Below are positions 26,896-35,775 of a stretch of 44,372 nt of DNA, in pieces. The stretch comes from Alphaproteobacteria bacterium (lineage in GTDB: Bacteria > Pseudomonadota > Alphaproteobacteria > GCA-2731375): NCBI GenBank assembly GCA_016869175.1, contig VGEV01000011.1, positions 1 through 44,372 on the forward strand, given 5' to 3'. The translations under genes and the position numbers were made by a program. The notes beneath the pieces are model-generated. The model made no database searches. It was given only the letters and a program-made list of their open reading frames with translations, and had not been told where the DNA came from. Position 1 is the stretch's first letter; each line of letters begins with the position of its first letter.

Positions 26896-28761
26896 TCAGC
26901 CGCCCAGGCTGGCGGCGGGCCTAGAACCAGCCGGTTGGGTGTCGTCGCGGGACGAGGATCGCGTTCGGCTGGCGCCTATCGCGACCGATTGCGAAGATCG
27001 CTCCGGCCGGTTCGCCGCCGGCAATCCGCCGCTGCCGGGAAGCAAGAGCCGGCTCGCCGGCAGCAGGATGCGGGCGGTCGTGCCATGGCCCTTGACGCTG
27101 TCGATGCTGAGCGTGCCGCCATGCAGCCGGACCAGCGCCTCGGTGATGGGCAGGCCCAGCCCGGTGCCGGCCTGGGCGCGGTGCTGCACGTTGCCCCGCA
27201 CCTGTCCGAATGGCGTGAGCGCGGTCACCAGTTCCGCCGCGCTCATGCCGAAGCCGGTGTTGCTGACCGCGATCTCCAGGGAGCCATTGCGCTGGCTGGT
27301 GCTGAGCGATACCGCGCCCTGCGGCAGGGTGAACTTGATCGCGTTGGACAGCAGGTTGAGCACGGCCTCGCGCAGGCGCAGCTCGTCCGCCACCAGCCGG
27401 ATATCGGGATCGCAGGGCGCCGCCGAGAGGCGGACATTGGCCGACCGGGCCTGCGGCAGCACGAGTTGAAGACACGTCTCAATCACCGCCGAGAGCGAGA
27501 CCTCGGTCTCCTCGAGTTCCAGGCGGCCGGCCTCGATCTTCGACATGTCGAGCACGCCGCCCACCAGCGCCGTCAGATGCTGGCCGGCCTGATGGATGTC
27601 CTCGATATACTCCGCCTGGCGCGCCGACAGCAGGCCGAAATGCCCGCCGCGCAAGGCGTCGGCGAAGCCGACGATGGCGTTGAGCGGCGTGCGCAATTCG
27701 TGGCTCTTGTTGGCCAGGAAGGCGGACTTGGCGGTCGTGGCCGCCGTGGCCTTGCGGTTGGCGGTGGCCAGGGCTTCGACCAGGCCTTCGGCCTTGCGGC
27801 TCTGCCGCCATAGCAACCAGCCGACTCCGCCGACCGCCACGACCGACAGCAGCGCGCTCAGCAGCACGATTGACGCACGCTGCCGCCAGACCGCCAGGAC
27901 GCTTCGTTCCGTGGCGGCGACGACGACCAACAGGGGATAGTCGGGCAGCCGGCGGAAGGCCTTCAGGTGCGGCTCGCCGGCGAACGGGCTAGCCGATTGC
28001 GGCGGAATGCCTTCGGCAGCGTCTTCGGCGTTGCCGCCTTTCGCATCGCCCCAGGTCCAGGAGTCCCCCAACTCGCCCGTCGCGGGCGGATGGCGTGCCA
28101 GCAGGCGACCGTCCTCGCGCAGCAGAACGGCCCAGTAGCCGTTGTCCGCGGGCAGGGCGGCGAAGAAGTCCTCAAAATATTCTGGCACGACCGAGGCCAG
28201 CGCCACACCGGCGAAGCGGCCGTCGGAGGCTTCGATGCGCCGGCTCATGCCGATCAGCCAGAGATTGTTGAGCCGGCTGCGCACCGGCGAGCCGATGAAC
28301 AGGCCGCCGTCGGCATGGTCGCGTTGCGCCAGGAAGTAGTCGCGGTCGTCGACCTGCAGTCGGCGCGGCGGCTCGGCGGCGGAATCGACGATCGCCCGGC
28401 CTTGCGCGTCGATGATCAGAAGCGCGCGGATCTGCGGCGCTTCGCTCGCCCGCTTGCGCAGGATGCCGTGCATCTCCCGACGCCGGGCGGCGTCGGAGAG
28501 GCCAAGCGTCTCTGCCCGTTCGGCCGCCGCTTCCAGGGCCAGGTCCACCGCCTGGATGGCCCGCGCCGCATGCCGGGCGTGCAGTTCGGCGACGGCATCG
28601 AGATGGTTGTGGGCGTATTCGAGCGCATCCTGCCGCAACAAGGCGATCACCAGGGTGGCGATGCCGCCGATGGCCAGCATCAGCGCCACGCCGGCCGCCA
28701 GCAACGCGTTGCTGGTATGCCGCGCGGGGCGTGCCGTGCCCGGCCTCGCCGATTGCGCCAT
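26896..28761 (-). CDS. Membrane-bound sensor histidine kinase (orphan) with altered G1 box
   Basis: This 621-residue hybrid-free sensor kinase has a first membrane helix at about residues 20-42. A periplasmic domain of dCache type follows (about 43-295, containing QVDDRDYFLAQRDH and FIGSPVRS), then a second helix (about 305-325). The HisKA dimerisation domain has FLANKSHELRTPLNAIVGF with phospho-acceptor His354, and the ATPase domain has the N box LLSNAIKF and G2 box GTGLGLPIT. The G1 box reads SNTGFGM, so the usual Asp is Asn501. The tail of about 40 residues is polar and low in complexity. No response regulator gene lies nearby. The ATG at 28761 is chosen; the much longer open frame upstream is antisense to the AEC gene and not coding. 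Confidence 0.88.
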   Translation of the reverse strand: MAQSARPGTARPARHTSNALLAAGVALMLAIGGIATLVIALLRQDALEYAHNHLDAVAELHARHAARAIQAVDLALEAAAERAETLGLSDAARRREMHGILRKRASEAPQIRALLIIDAQGRAIVDSAAEPPRRLQVDDRDYFLAQRDHADGGLFIGSPVRSRLNNLWLIGMSRRIEASDGRFAGVALASVVPEYFEDFFAALPADNGYWAVLLREDGRLLARHPPATGELGDSWTWGDAKGGNAEDAAEGIPPQSASPFAGEPHLKAFRRLPDYPLLVVVAATERSVLAVWRQRASIVLLSALLSVVAVGGVGWLLWRQSRKAEGLVEALATANRKATAATTAKSAFLANKSHELRTPLNAIVGFADALRGGHFGLLSARQAEYIEDIHQAGQHLTALVGGVLDMSKIEAGRLELEETEVSLSAVIETCLQLVLPQARSANVRLSAAPCDPDIRLVADELRLREAVLNLLSNAIKFTLPQGAVSLSTSQRNGSLEIAVSNTGFGMSAAELVTALTPFGQVRGNVQHRAQAGTGLGLPITEALVRLHGGTLSIDSVKGHGTTARILLPASRLLLPGSGGLPAANRPERSSQSVAIGASRTRSSSRDDTQPAGSRPAASLGG

Positions 28762-28866
28762 GGCCGTTTCTTGCTCCTGAAAGCTTGCAACAATGGCGGA
28801 GCATCGGTTAACGGGGGTTTGCCGGGTGGGGCGCGGCGTCCCGGGCGCCGGGACGGGAGCGGTCTG

Positions 28867-29796
28867 TTGGCAGCGTTGACGGACGTCGTCCTGCCGATCT
28901 TTGGGGTCGTGCTGCTCGGCTATTTCGCCGGCTGGCGGGGCCTGCTGGGCGCGCAAGGGGTGGTGGCGCTCAACGGCTTCGTCTTCTACTTCTCGTTTCC
29001 GGTCATGCTGTTCGGCGCCCTGGCTAAGAGCCCGGTTTCGGTGCTGTTGAACGGGCCGTTCGCCGGCGCCTATTTGGGCGGCGTGTTCTTGACCTTCGCG
29101 CTGGCCTGGGCGTTTGGCCACTACCTCCTGCGCCGGAGCCGGCTCGAAGCGGTGGCGCAAGCCGCCAACGCGAGCTGCGGCAACACGGGCTATGTCGGCA
29201 TCCCGCTGTTGGCGGCTGCCTATGGCGAAGCCGGTGTTCTGCCGGGGAGCGTCGCGGCCATCCTGACCGCTGCGGTGACGATCATGGGGCTGGTCGTCGC
29301 CTTCGAACTGGCGGTCGGCAAGGGCGCCGGATTCCGGGCCTGGCGGCGGGTGGCCAAGGCGCTGGCCCTCAACCCACTCATGTTGGCCAGCATCGCCGGC
29401 ATCGCCTGGTCGCTCGCCGGCTGGGCGATGCCGGTGCCGCTGGCCGCCTTCGTCGGCCTGCTCGGCACCGCCGCGCCGCCCGGCGCCCTGTTCGCGATCG
29501 GCCTTTTTCTCGGCACCCAGCCGTTCCGGCTGTCGCTCGATGAAATTGGCTGGCAGGTCGCCTGCAAGCTGTGCTTGCAGCCGGCCATCACCCTTGCCCT
29601 TGCTTTGCTGCTGTTTCCGATGGACCCCTTGTGGACCGCGGCGGCCGTGATTTCGGCCGCGTTGCCAGGGGCCGCGACCCCGTTTCTGCTGGCGCAGCAA
29701 TATGGCGCCTATGTGCAGCCGACCTCGACCGCGATTCTGGTCTCGACGGTGTTCTCGGTCGCCACCCTGGCGGCGCTGCTGACGGTCTTCCGTTAG
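28867..29796 (+). CDS. AEC family transporter (auxin efflux carrier-like permease)
   Basis: This 309-residue protein has about ten hydrophobic helices arranged as two five-helix halves. It starts ALTDVVLPIFGVVLLGYFAGWRG and contains NASCGNTGYVGIPL, the conserved Asn/Gly/Pro crossing segment of this family, with a matching LPGAATPFLLAQQYG in the second half. Family members export or import small carboxylates such as malate. I use TTG 28867, preceded by GGGAG at 7 bases. No ATG is available near the first helix. It is divergent from the sensor kinase with 105 bp between, so the kinase may regulate it, but that is only a positional guess. Confidence 0.85.
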   Translation: MAALTDVVLPIFGVVLLGYFAGWRGLLGAQGVVALNGFVFYFSFPVMLFGALAKSPVSVLLNGPFAGAYLGGVFLTFALAWAFGHYLLRRSRLEAVAQAANASCGNTGYVGIPLLAAAYGEAGVLPGSVAAILTAAVTIMGLVVAFELAVGKGAGFRAWRRVAKALALNPLMLASIAGIAWSLAGWAMPVPLAAFVGLLGTAAPPGALFAIGLFLGTQPFRLSLDEIGWQVACKLCLQPAITLALALLLFPMDPLWTAAAVISAALPGAATPFLLAQQYGAYVQPTSTAILVSTVFSVATLAALLTVFR

Positions 29797-30845
29797 CGGA
29801 AGCGCGGCATCACCTGTTCGGCGAACAGCCGCATCGAGGCTTCCGCGTCGGCCACCGCGATGGTGTTGAAATTGACCTGCATCGAGGCAACCTCGAAGCC
29901 GCCGACCTGCCGGTGATAGCCTGCGATCCGGTCCACCAGGGCCGCCGGCTCGCCGACCCAGGCGGCGCCCTTTTCCCGCTGGCTCTCGAAACTTTCCGCT
30001 TTCAGACCGGCGATGATCCGGTCGTAGCCGGGATAGTCGGCCGAGCGGGTGCCCCCGAGCCAATGTCCTGCGGCATCGACCAGTGACGCGAGATAGCGGT
30101 TGAGCGGCTCGCGCGCCACCGCCGCCGCGCGCGCCGGGTCGCGGTCACAAAACATGTGGAAGGCCAGCATGACCCGGCCGCGGCCGGGATGGCCGGCCTG
30201 CCCCCAGGCCTCGCGGTACAGGCCGATCAGGTCCGCCATCTGCCCGCCCGCCATGGGGATCGCCATGATCGCGTGGCCTTGCCGGCCGGCCCGCCGGAAG
30301 CTGTCCGCGGTGGCCAAGGCGGCGATCCAGAAGGGCGGCCGCGGTCGCTGGGTCGGGCGGGGCAGGGACGTGACCTCACGAAAGCTATGAAAACGTCCCG
30401 TTCGCGTCACCTGTTCCTCGGTCAGCAGCGCCGCCACCTGCTCGACGCCTTCGTCGAACCGGGCGCGGCTTTCCTCCAGGCTCACGCCGAATTGCGCGAA
30501 TTCGTGCGGCAGGAAGGCGCGGGCAAAGCCAACTTCCAGCCGGCCGCCGGAGATGGCATCCAGCATGCCGATCTCGCCGGCCAGCTTCAGCGGATGGTTG
30601 AAGGCCGGCAGCACCGCCCCGGTGATCAGGCGCGCCTTGGCGGTGCGCATGGCGGCGGCGGCCAGGAAGACGATCGGATTGGGACTGTAGCCGCCATAGG
30701 GATGGAAATAGTGCTCGACCGTGCGCACGCTGCCATAGCCCAGCCGGTCGCACAGCGCGGTCAGATGCAGCGCTTCGCGCCAATAGCTCTCGGCCGACTT
30801 CTCGGCCGGGCCGACGTCGGGGAAAAACTGCAGGCCAAACTCCAT
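29793..30845 (-). CDS. LLM class flavin-dependent oxidoreductase (luciferase-like)
   Basis: This 350-residue luciferase-like (beta/alpha)8 protein, probably FMN- or F420-using, begins MEFGLQFFPDVG. It contains SVRTVEHYFHPYGGYSPNP (the common EHH-type region near residue 45), SGGRLEVGFARAF near 105 and a C-terminal MQVNFNTI strand. The substrate is unknown; relatives are alkanal monooxygenase-like enzymes. ATG 30845 matches the domain edge but lacks a clear ribosome-binding site. In-frame GTG codons at 30884 and 30893 have GAGGGG nearby and may be the true start. Its stop overlaps the convergent AEC stop by four bases. Confidence 0.83.
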   Translation of the reverse strand: MEFGLQFFPDVGPAEKSAESYWREALHLTALCDRLGYGSVRTVEHYFHPYGGYSPNPIVFLAAAAMRTAKARLITGAVLPAFNHPLKLAGEIGMLDAISGGRLEVGFARAFLPHEFAQFGVSLEESRARFDEGVEQVAALLTEEQVTRTGRFHSFREVTSLPRPTQRPRPPFWIAALATADSFRRAGRQGHAIMAIPMAGGQMADLIGLYREAWGQAGHPGRGRVMLAFHMFCDRDPARAAAVAREPLNRYLASLVDAAGHWLGGTRSADYPGYDRIIAGLKAESFESQREKGAAWVGEPAALVDRIAGYHRQVGGFEVASMQVNFNTIAVADAEASMRLFAEQVMPRFR

Positions 30846-30914
30846 GACCGGCCCGGCGCCGGCAGCCCGCGGTGACGTCGACACCTCTTTCACCCCTCGC
30901 CCGCAATACGCCGA

Positions 30915-31964
30915 TCAGGTAGCCCGGATTCGGAAGCAGCGCTTGTCGGCGATGTAGTCCCGATTGCCAATCTGATCGGGCGGCAATCCGCGAAGCACCG
31001 CCTGCACGTCTTCGATCACCTCTTGACGACGACGATAATACTGGTGCCGAGCATGCTCGATCGGGCGGGTGTCGTCGACCCAACGGCAGTCGATCAGCGA
31101 GATCTTGTGCGGCAGGTTGCTGAGCGTGCGCGGTCCCGTGCTGCCGAGCCGATCGGGATTTGTCTTGGTCCGGTCGCTGATGACCAGCGCCTGGTCGCTC
31201 GCCGAGTAATAGACGTGCACGGCTTCGGCCAATTCCGGCAAGCGGGCAAGCTTGTGGTCGAGTTCCAGTGCGTCGTTGTCCTCGTCGGCCGCCATCAGGA
31301 AAATATTCTGGAAGATCCGCGGCAGCACCTTGCCGGGGCCCTGCGAAATGGCGGCCTGCAACGCATGGCGCAGCGCATAATTGCCCATGCTGTGCGCCAC
31401 CAGATGAAGTCCCCGTCGGCAGAACCGGCGGGGTCCGAGCTCACCAAAATAGCTGAGCAGTTTGAGGAAGGCGCGGGCGATGGCGATGCCCGACCCCTTG
31501 GCGTCGTCGCGATCGCGATAATACGACAGCAGGGGAATCATCGTTCCATCGGCCGGCCAGCAGAACACGATGGCCTCGAGCGGCTTGCCGACCTGAGCAT
31601 AGCGGTGCTTCAGCTCGGCGGCCCGTTCCAGCGCGGTCCGGAAATCGGCGGCGTAGCCATGGATCAGCACGATCAAGTCCGCCGCGCCATGTCGCATCGT
31701 TTGGCGCAGTTCATCGAAGATCTCGCGACTGCCGAGCTTCGGCTTGCGGCGCGGCGTGCCGTCCTCGGCCGCGATGGCCTCGGGCGCGAGATAGACCGAA
31801 CGGACGCGGTATTCCGCGGTCGGCTCGGCGGGCGGCGCGACCTCGGCACTACCAAGCCGCAGGTAATGCGGGCCTTTCTGGTGGAAGTCGTCGCCGAAGG
31901 CGGGCTGTTCGTCGCTGCCGGTCTCGTTCCGGTTGGTGAGGTAGTACACCTTGATCGTCGTCAT
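30915..31964 (-). CDS. Alpha/beta hydrolase (DUF900-like)
   Basis: This 349-residue cytoplasmic protein has a core LIVLIHGYAADFRTALERAAEL (strand plus oxyanion loop), a nucleophile elbow HLVAHSMGNYALRHAL (Ser in a xHSMG motif) and a later MAADEDNDAL segment that may provide the acid. It resembles the DUF900 group of lipase-like hydrolases. The first 100 residues lack recognised motifs. ATG 31964 (MTTIKVYYLTNRN) has a GGAAAAG upstream; the frame continues to 31997. The physiological substrate is unknown. It is divergent from ccmA. Confidence 0.75.
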   Translation of the reverse strand: MTTIKVYYLTNRNETGSDEQPAFGDDFHQKGPHYLRLGSAEVAPPAEPTAEYRVRSVYLAPEAIAAEDGTPRRKPKLGSREIFDELRQTMRHGAADLIVLIHGYAADFRTALERAAELKHRYAQVGKPLEAIVFCWPADGTMIPLLSYYRDRDDAKGSGIAIARAFLKLLSYFGELGPRRFCRRGLHLVAHSMGNYALRHALQAAISQGPGKVLPRIFQNIFLMAADEDNDALELDHKLARLPELAEAVHVYYSASDQALVISDRTKTNPDRLGSTGPRTLSNLPHKISLIDCRWVDDTRPIEHARHQYYRRRQEVIEDVQAVLRGLPPDQIGNRDYIADKRCFRIRAT

Positions 31965-32074
31965 GGCTTTTCCACGGCCGAGATCGTGCCGGCCCACCCA
32001 ACAGGCGGACGGGCCCCGCGGCGCCCCGCGACCGTCAGCATGCGCAACGATCTACTTTGCGCTATCGCTTGGCG

Positions 32075-32683
32075 ATGGCAAGCGCCCTGGAATTGATTGA
32101 CTTGGCCTGTGCGCGCGGCGAGCGGGTGCTGTTTCGCGGTCTGAACTTGCGCCTTGAGGCGGGGGAGGGCCTGTTGCTGCGGGGGCCGAACGGCGCCGGC
32201 AAGTCCAGCTTGCTGCGCATCCTGGCCGGATTGCTGCCACCGCTGGCCGGGCGGGTGGCTTGGCCGCGGATCGGCGACCGCGGCCGCGGCCTCGTCTATC
32301 TCGGCCATCTGGACGGGATCAAGGCGGCTTTGAGCGTGCGGGAGAACTTGGCGCAGTGGTCGGCCGTGCGCGGCCAGGCGGCGGGCGACGCCCAGGAGGC
32401 GCTGGCGGCCTTCGGCATCGCGGGCCTGGCCGATCTGCCGGCGCGCTTCCTATCGGCCGGACAGCGCAAGCGGGCGGCACTGGCCAGGCTGGCGCTGGCG
32501 CCGGCGCCGCTGTGGCTGCTCGACGAACCGGCCAGCGCGCTGGACGCGGATGGCGTAGCCCTGCTGCTCGACGCGGCGGCCAAGGCACGCGGCCAAGGCG
32601 GCATCGTGGTGGCGGCCAGCCATGGCGATTTCGCCTTGGACAACGCCCGGGTGCTGCGTCTGGGCGAAAGTCAACTGTCGTGA
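32075..32683 (+). CDS. ccmA: Heme exporter ATP-binding protein CcmA
   Basis: CcmA is the ATPase of the CcmAB(CD) complex that releases heme-loaded CcmE during cytochrome c maturation. The 202-residue protein has Walker A GPNGAGKSS (near residue 37), signature LSAGQRKRAALARL (near 130), Walker B LWLLDEPASALD and the H-loop ASHGDF. ATG 32075 (MASALELIDLACARGER) is used; a TTG at 32057 is in frame. It opens a long operon that appears to run to ccmI, and overlaps ccmB as GTGA. Confidence 0.94.
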   Translation: MASALELIDLACARGERVLFRGLNLRLEAGEGLLLRGPNGAGKSSLLRILAGLLPPLAGRVAWPRIGDRGRGLVYLGHLDGIKAALSVRENLAQWSAVRGQAAGDAQEALAAFGIAGLADLPARFLSAGQRKRAALARLALAPAPLWLLDEPASALDADGVALLLDAAAKARGQGGIVVAASHGDFALDNARVLRLGESQLS

Positions 32684-33345
32684 CCGGCTTCTTGGCGGTG
32701 CTGCGGCGCGACCTGCTGCTGGCGCGGCGGCACGGCAGCGGCGGCGCCCTGGTCCTGGCGTTCTTCGTCATCGCCGCCGCGCTGTTCCCGTTGGGCGTCG
32801 GGCCAGAGCCCGGCGTGCTGGCGCGGATCGCTGGCGGCGTCGTGTGGATCTGCGGTTTGCTGGCGGTGCTGCTGTCGCTCGACCGTCTGTTCCAGGCCGA
32901 CCACGAGGATGGCAGCCTGGAACAGCTCGCGCTGGCGGGGCCGTCGCTCTGGGTGATCGTGCTCGCCAAGGTGGCCGCGCACTGGCTGTCGATCGGCCTG
33001 CCGTTGGTGCTGCTGGCGCCGCTGCTGGGCCTGCTGCTGCAATTGCCGCTGGAGGCGCTGCCGGTCCTGACGCTGTCGATGCTGCTGGGCACGCCGAGCT
33101 TGTGCCTGATCGGCGGCATCGGAGCCGCCCTCACGGTCGGCATCCGGCGCGGCGGCGTGCTGCTGTCGTTGTTGGTGCTGCCGCTTTATGTGCCGCCGCT
33201 GATCTTCGGGGTGGCGGCGGTGGAGGCCGTGGTGACGGGGCTCGGGGCGCGGCCGCACCTGCTGCTGCTGGCAGCGCAGGCCCTGGCGGCCTTGGCCCTC
33301 GCCCCGTGGGCGACGGCAGCGGCCTTGCGGCTTGCCCTGGAATAG
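32680..33345 (+). CDS. ccmB: Heme exporter membrane subunit CcmB
   Basis: This 221-residue inner-membrane protein has six predicted helices and is the permease half of CcmAB. It begins at GTG 32680 (VTGFLAVLRRDLLLARRHG), the normal CcmB N-terminus with a conserved RRDL segment. It contains FQADHEDGSLEQL near residue 70, strongly characteristic of CcmB, and later LGTPSLCLIGGIGAALTVG. The frame open further upstream lies within ccmA and is not coding. A 45-bp gap separates it from ccmC. Confidence 0.94.
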   Translation: MTGFLAVLRRDLLLARRHGSGGALVLAFFVIAAALFPLGVGPEPGVLARIAGGVVWICGLLAVLLSLDRLFQADHEDGSLEQLALAGPSLWVIVLAKVAAHWLSIGLPLVLLAPLLGLLLQLPLEALPVLTLSMLLGTPSLCLIGGIGAALTVGIRRGGVLLSLLVLPLYVPPLIFGVAAVEAVVTGLGARPHLLLLAAQALAALALAPWATAAALRLALE

Positions 33346-33390
33346 CCGGGCCGCTTCAAACCGCGCCCGGCATGCGCTAGGAAGGATCTC

Positions 33391-34161
33391 ATGCACCGTT
33401 TCGCCAACCCGGCGCGCTTCGCGCGGCTGTCGGCCAGGGCCCTGCCCTGGGCCTGGGCGGTGGCCGGCCTGGCGCTCGGCTCGGGCCTGGTCGGCGGCTT
33501 GCTGCTGGCCCCGGCCGACTATCAGCAGGGCGACAGCGTGCGCATCATGTTCGTGCATGTGCCGTCCGCCTGGATGGCAATGTTCGTCTATGCCTTCATG
33601 GCGGCGGCCAGCGCGGTCGGCTTGATCTGGAGACACGCGCTGGCCGATATCGCGGCCAAGGCGGCGGCGCCGCTGGGCGCCGGCTTTACCTTCGCGGCCC
33701 TGGCCACCGGCTCGCTGTGGGGCCAGCCGATGTGGGGCACCTGGTGGGTGTGGGACGCGCGGCTGACCTCCGTGCTGGTCTTGTTCTTTCTCTATCTTGG
33801 CTACATCGCGCTGTGGCAGGCCATCGAGGATCCGGGCAAGGCGGCGCGCGCGGCGGCGATACTGGCGCTGGTCGGCGTGGTCAACCTGCCGATCATCAAG
33901 TTCTCGGTCGATTGGTGGAACACGCTGCATCAGCCGGCCAGCGTGCTGCGCCTTGCCGGCCCCACCATTCACAGCAGCATGCTGTGGCCGCTGTTGCTGA
34001 TGGCCGTGGGCTTCAAGGCCTATTTCGTGGCGGTGCTGCTGCTGCGCATGCACGCCGAACTCAACTGGCGACGGATTCGTGCGCTTCGCCTCACGGCTGG
34101 CGAGAGCACGGACTCGAGCCACGGCTTCGCGACTTTACCGGCCGAGCGCGCCTCCCTATAA
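33391..34161 (+). CDS. ccmC: Heme exporter/heme-handling protein CcmC
   Basis: CcmC presents heme to CcmE on the periplasmic side. The 256-residue polytopic protein has six helices, the WWD-type motif WGQPMWGTWWVWDARLTS (near residue 118) and two external histidine segments, FVHVPSAWMAMF (near 55) and NTLHQPASV (near 180), which coordinate heme. ATG 33391 follows AGGA. The polar C-terminal tail of about 25 residues is longer than in some homologues but not unusual. Confidence 0.95.
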   Translation: MHRFANPARFARLSARALPWAWAVAGLALGSGLVGGLLLAPADYQQGDSVRIMFVHVPSAWMAMFVYAFMAAASAVGLIWRHALADIAAKAAAPLGAGFTFAALATGSLWGQPMWGTWWVWDARLTSVLVLFFLYLGYIALWQAIEDPGKAARAAAILALVGVVNLPIIKFSVDWWNTLHQPASVLRLAGPTIHSSMLWPLLLMAVGFKAYFVAVLLLRMHAELNWRRIRALRLTAGESTDSSHGFATLPAERASL

Positions 34162-34194
34162 ACCTTCCCCGGGGGTGGGGCAGGCAGGGTGGCA

Positions 34195-34389
34195 ATGCCG
34201 GAAGGCCTGCGCGAGTTCTTGGCGATGGGCGGTTACTGGCCCTATGTCTGGCCGTCTTTCGCCATTGCCTTGGGCATCATGCTGTGGCTGCTGCTGGCGA
34301 GCCTTGGCGAGGCGCGGCGCAGCCAGCGTCTGCTGGCCGAGCTGAGGGCGCTGCGCAGCGAGCCGGGCGAGGGCGGCGATGCGACCTAA
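34195..34389 (+). CDS. ccmD: Heme exporter protein CcmD
   Basis: This small 64-residue protein has one membrane helix (about residues 14-38, from [14 protein letters not shown] to LWLLLASLG) followed by a charged tail [16 protein letters not shown]. CcmD holds CcmE-heme in the CcmABC complex and promotes its release. [12 protein letters not shown] matches the conserved short motif of the family. ATG 34195 follows AGGG at 5 bases; GTG 34189 is possible. It overlaps ccmE by 11 bases. Confidence 0.88.
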   Translation: MPEGLREFLAMGGYWPYVWPSFAIALGIMLWLLLASLGEARRSQRLLAELRALRSEPGEGGDAT

Positions 34390-34828
34390 GCGGCGGCGGC
34401 TGTGGGCAGTGGTGGCGGGTCTCGGTGCGTTGGGCGCGGCGGCCGCACTGGTCTTGGCGGCCTTCGAAGACAACATCGTCTTCTTCCGCAGCCCGAGCGA
34501 GGTGGCGAGCAACAGCCTGCCGACCGAGCGCCGCTTCCGCCTGGGCGGCCTGGTCGAGACCGGCAGCCTGCGCAAGGCGGGCGATGGCGTGACGGTCACC
34601 TTCCGGGTGACCGACTTGGCGCATGCCGTGCCGGTCAGCTATCGCGGCTTGCTGCCCGACCTCTTTCGCGAGGGCCAGGGCGTGGTGGCCGAGGGCCAGC
34701 TGGACGCCAACGGGATATTCCAGGCGAGCCAGATCCTGGCGAAGCACGACGAGACCTACATGCCGCGCGAGGTGGCCGAGGCGCTGCGCAAGGGCGGGCA
34801 TTGGAAAGGGGAAGGGGAGGGGCAATGA
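34379..34828 (+). CDS. ccmE: Cytochrome c-type biogenesis heme chaperone CcmE
   Basis: CcmE binds heme covalently through a histidine and delivers it to CcmF. The 149-residue protein has an N-terminal signal anchor (about residues 9-28) and a beta-barrel containing [12 protein letters not shown] and [19 protein letters not shown]. The heme site [10 protein letters not shown] has His123 and Tyr127 (the HxxxY motif). The stop overlaps the following dehydrogenase gene as ATGA, an unexpected partner at this point in a ccm cluster. Confidence 0.95.
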   Translation: MRPKRRRLWAVVAGLGALGAAAALVLAAFEDNIVFFRSPSEVASNSLPTERRFRLGGLVETGSLRKAGDGVTVTFRVTDLAHAVPVSYRGLLPDLFREGQGVVAEGQLDANGIFQASQILAKHDETYMPREVAEALRKGGHWKGEGEGQ

Positions 34829-35772
34829 GCGAGGCGCGCGCGGAAGTGGTGCAGATCGCGCCGATGCCGTCGCCAACCGGCGAACGGTTGGCCGAACGGT
34901 TCACCGTGCACCGATACTGGGAGGCGGCGAATGCCGAAGCGTTCCTGGCCGGTCCTGGCGGACAGGCGCCAGCGATCGCCACGCTCGGCAACGTCACCAT
35001 TGAAAAGGCGCTGATTCCGGGAATGCCGAAGCTCAGGATCGTTTCCTGCTATGGCGTCGGCGTCGACGGGGTGGATCTGGCGGCGGCCAAGGCCAAGGGC
35101 GTGATCGTCACCAATACCCCCGACGTGCTGACCGACTGCGTCGCCGACCTGGGCATCTCGCTGCTGCTGATGATCTCGCGCCGGCTGGTGGAAGCCGACC
35201 GCTATGTGCGATCCGGCCAATGGCTCAAGGCCGAATTCAAGCTGACCGCCGCGCCGCGCGGCAAGACCCTGGGGATCGTCGGCCTTGGCCGAATCGGCCT
35301 TGCGGTCGCCAGGCGCGCCGAGGCGTTCGGCATGAAGATCGCCTATCACAACCGCGGCAAGCGCGCGGAGGTCGCCTATCCCTATTACGCCACCGCGGCC
35401 GCCCTGGCGGCGGCCAGCGACTATCTGCTGTTGACCTGCCCGGGCGGTGCCGCCACGCGCCACCTGGTTGACGCCAAGGTGCTGGAGGCGCTGGGGCCGA
35501 AGGGCTATCTCATCAACGTGGCGCGCGGCTCGGTGGTGGACGAGGCGGCGCTGGTCGAAGCGCTGCAGCACCGCCGGATCGCCGGCGCGGGCCTGGACGT
35601 GTTCGCCGACGAGCCGCGCGCCCCTGCCGCGCTGTTCGCTCTCGACAACGTGGTGCTGACCCCGCACATCGCCAGCGCCACCCTCGAAACCCGCACCGCC
35701 ATGGGCGATCTCATGATCGAGAATCTCAGGCGGTATTTCGATGGCGAACAGGTCTTGACGCGGGTGGCCTGA
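34825..35772 (+). CDS. D-isomer-specific 2-hydroxyacid dehydrogenase (GhrB/hydroxypyruvate-reductase-like)
   Basis: This 315-residue cytoplasmic NAD(P)-dependent enzyme reduces 2-oxoacids such as glyoxylate or hydroxypyruvate, or oxidises the matching D-hydroxyacid. The substrate loop [12 protein letters not shown] is at about residue 75 and the Rossmann motif [16 protein letters not shown] at about 150. The catalytic triad appears as Arg234 in [10 protein letters not shown], Glu263 in DEPRAP and His281 in TPHIAS. The start overlaps ccmE by four bases, with AAGGGGAGGGG upstream. It and the next gene sit inside the ccm cluster. Relatives in the same family include SlcC-type sulfolactate and phosphoglycerate dehydrogenases, so the substrate is unsettled. 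Confidence 0.88.
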   Translation: MSEARAEVVQIAPMPSPTGERLAERFTVHRYWEAANAEAFLAGPGGQAPAIATLGNVTIEKALIPGMPKLRIVSCYGVGVDGVDLAAAKAKGVIVTNTPDVLTDCVADLGISLLLMISRRLVEADRYVRSGQWLKAEFKLTAAPRGKTLGIVGLGRIGLAVARRAEAFGMKIAYHNRGKRAEVAYPYYATAAALAAASDYLLLTCPGGAATRHLVDAKVLEALGPKGYLINVARGSVVDEAALVEALQHRRIAGAGLDVFADEPRAPAALFALDNVVLTPHIASATLETRTAMGDLMIENLRRYFDGEQVLTRVA

Positions 35773-35775
35773 GCG

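Noticed and set aside
26896-30063. 1055-codon open frame on the minus strand, suggesting a giant sensor protein
   Set aside because: Only the part below 28761 resembles a kinase. The upstream 430 codons are antisense to the AEC permease and rich in Arg/Gly/Gln, a known shadow effect in GC-rich DNA.
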